From: Thermoplasmata archaeon
GTDB lineage: Archaea > Thermoplasmatota > Thermoplasmata > Thermoplasmatales > Thermoplasmataceae
Length of the DNA: 11,718 bases
Direction of reading: 5' to 3'
Assembly: GCA_021797025.1 (NCBI GenBank)
Contig: JAKAAK010000084.1
Location: 1 to 11,718 of the forward strand
This document shows, in pieces, positions 11,520 through 11,718 of this stretch. Under the pieces are notes generated by a model. It did not search any database. It worked only from the letters and a program-made list of their open reading frames with translations, and had not been told where the DNA came from. Within the stretch, counting starts at the first letter, position 1. Every line of letters starts with the position of its first letter. The position numbers and the translations under genes are program-made.

Positions 11520-11551
11520 AAAAAAATATATGTAATTATATACAATCGAAT

Positions 11552-11718
11552 TTATTTAAAACCTCTCTTTTCCCAGCCCTCTGAGAATAAGTTAAAATCA
11601 GTATCGTTTTCGTCTGCAATATAATTATTAATTTTATCCTTTAGATTTACTCCTATTCCGGGTTTTTCAGGCAGTTCCACATATCCGTTTTTAACTTCAG
11701 GTACAGTATCAACTATAT
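11552..11718 (-). CDS. Enolase-superfamily dehydratase, C-terminal end only (5' end beyond window)
   Basis: The last 54 residues of a protein of the mandelate racemase / muconate lactonizing enzyme group of the enolase superfamily. The segment KNGYVELPEKPGIGVNL (residues 9-25 of the fragment) is the hallmark C-terminal strand of these enzymes (G-Y/H-x-x-x-P-x-x-P-G-L/I-G), followed by a charged tail ending EGWEKRGFK. In Thermoplasmatales, members of this group act as gluconate or galactonate dehydratases in the non-phosphorylated Entner-Doudoroff pathway, which would suit the adjacent transporter. The catalytic part lies outside the window, so the substrate cannot be stated. Confidence 0.7.
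   Translation of the reverse strand, partial: IVDTVPEVKNGYVELPEKPGIGVNLKDKINNYIADENDTDFNLFSEGWEKRGFK

Noticed and set aside
1..11718. GATC avoidance as evidence of an active GATC-specific nuclease
   Set aside because: By eye there are roughly two dozen GATC sites, not far below a rough base-composition expectation, so no clear avoidance can be claimed.
1..11718. CRISPR array
   Set aside because: No regularly spaced short repeats were seen; the only substantial direct repeat is the two-copy 76-bp unit.

Overview
The window looks like a piece of a thermoacidophilic archaeal chromosome, most likely of the Thermoplasmatales (Ferroplasma / Picrophilus / Acidiplasma / Cuniculiplasma type). The basis is its A+T-rich composition, TATA-like boxes placed about 22-24 nt upstream of start codons so that several mRNAs appear leaderless (genes starting at 1920, 4523, 5853, 10105), occasional GGAGG/GGTGA-type ribosome sites for other genes, heavy AGA/AGG arginine use, and an MFS transporter next to a sugar-acid-type dehydratase. 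No 16S or other marker gene is present, so the lineage is an inference.

Left part (1-4535), a restriction-modification neighbourhood. A type III Mod-like adenine methyltransferase (minus strand) runs off the left edge. A possible 49-residue leader gene stops 6 nt before its start. A 91-residue two-helix membrane protein follows on the plus strand. Then comes a 707-residue HNH nuclease (minus strand) whose N-terminal half is an internally duplicated ~155-residue unit.

Centre (about 4536-8324), the most interesting segment. Two imperfect ~76-bp direct repeats (4536-4611 and 8250-8324, about 80% identical by hand alignment) bracket exactly four genes: a small PD-(D/E)XK-type nuclease, a Dam/DpnM-type adenine methyltransferase overlapping it by one base, a divergent Schlafen/AlbA_2-domain protein, and a catalytic-domain-only tyrosine recombinase. 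This reads as a compact (~3.7 kb) integrase-bearing cassette that carries its own restriction-modification pair plus a putative Schlafen-like nuclease or ATP-binding protein. An 11-mer (TATTTACATAT) recurs in all three promoter regions of the cassette. Removing the segment would place a small zinc-ribbon gene (8363-8578) directly upstream of the HNH nuclease, in the same orientation.

Right part (8579-11718), metabolic genes. A metal-dependent cyclase/kynurenine-formamidase-family hydrolase, an MFS metabolite:proton symporter and the C-terminus of an enolase-superfamily dehydratase suggest uptake and breakdown of a small organic or sugar acid. Two short ORFs, one overlapping the cyclase start and one behind a strong GGAGG upstream of the transporter, are possible leader peptides.

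Three of the gene junctions are tail-to-tail (2196-2399, 7409-7435, 11410-11551), and each contains an inverted repeat that may act as a two-way terminator. No tRNA, rRNA, CRISPR array or IS transposase was found.
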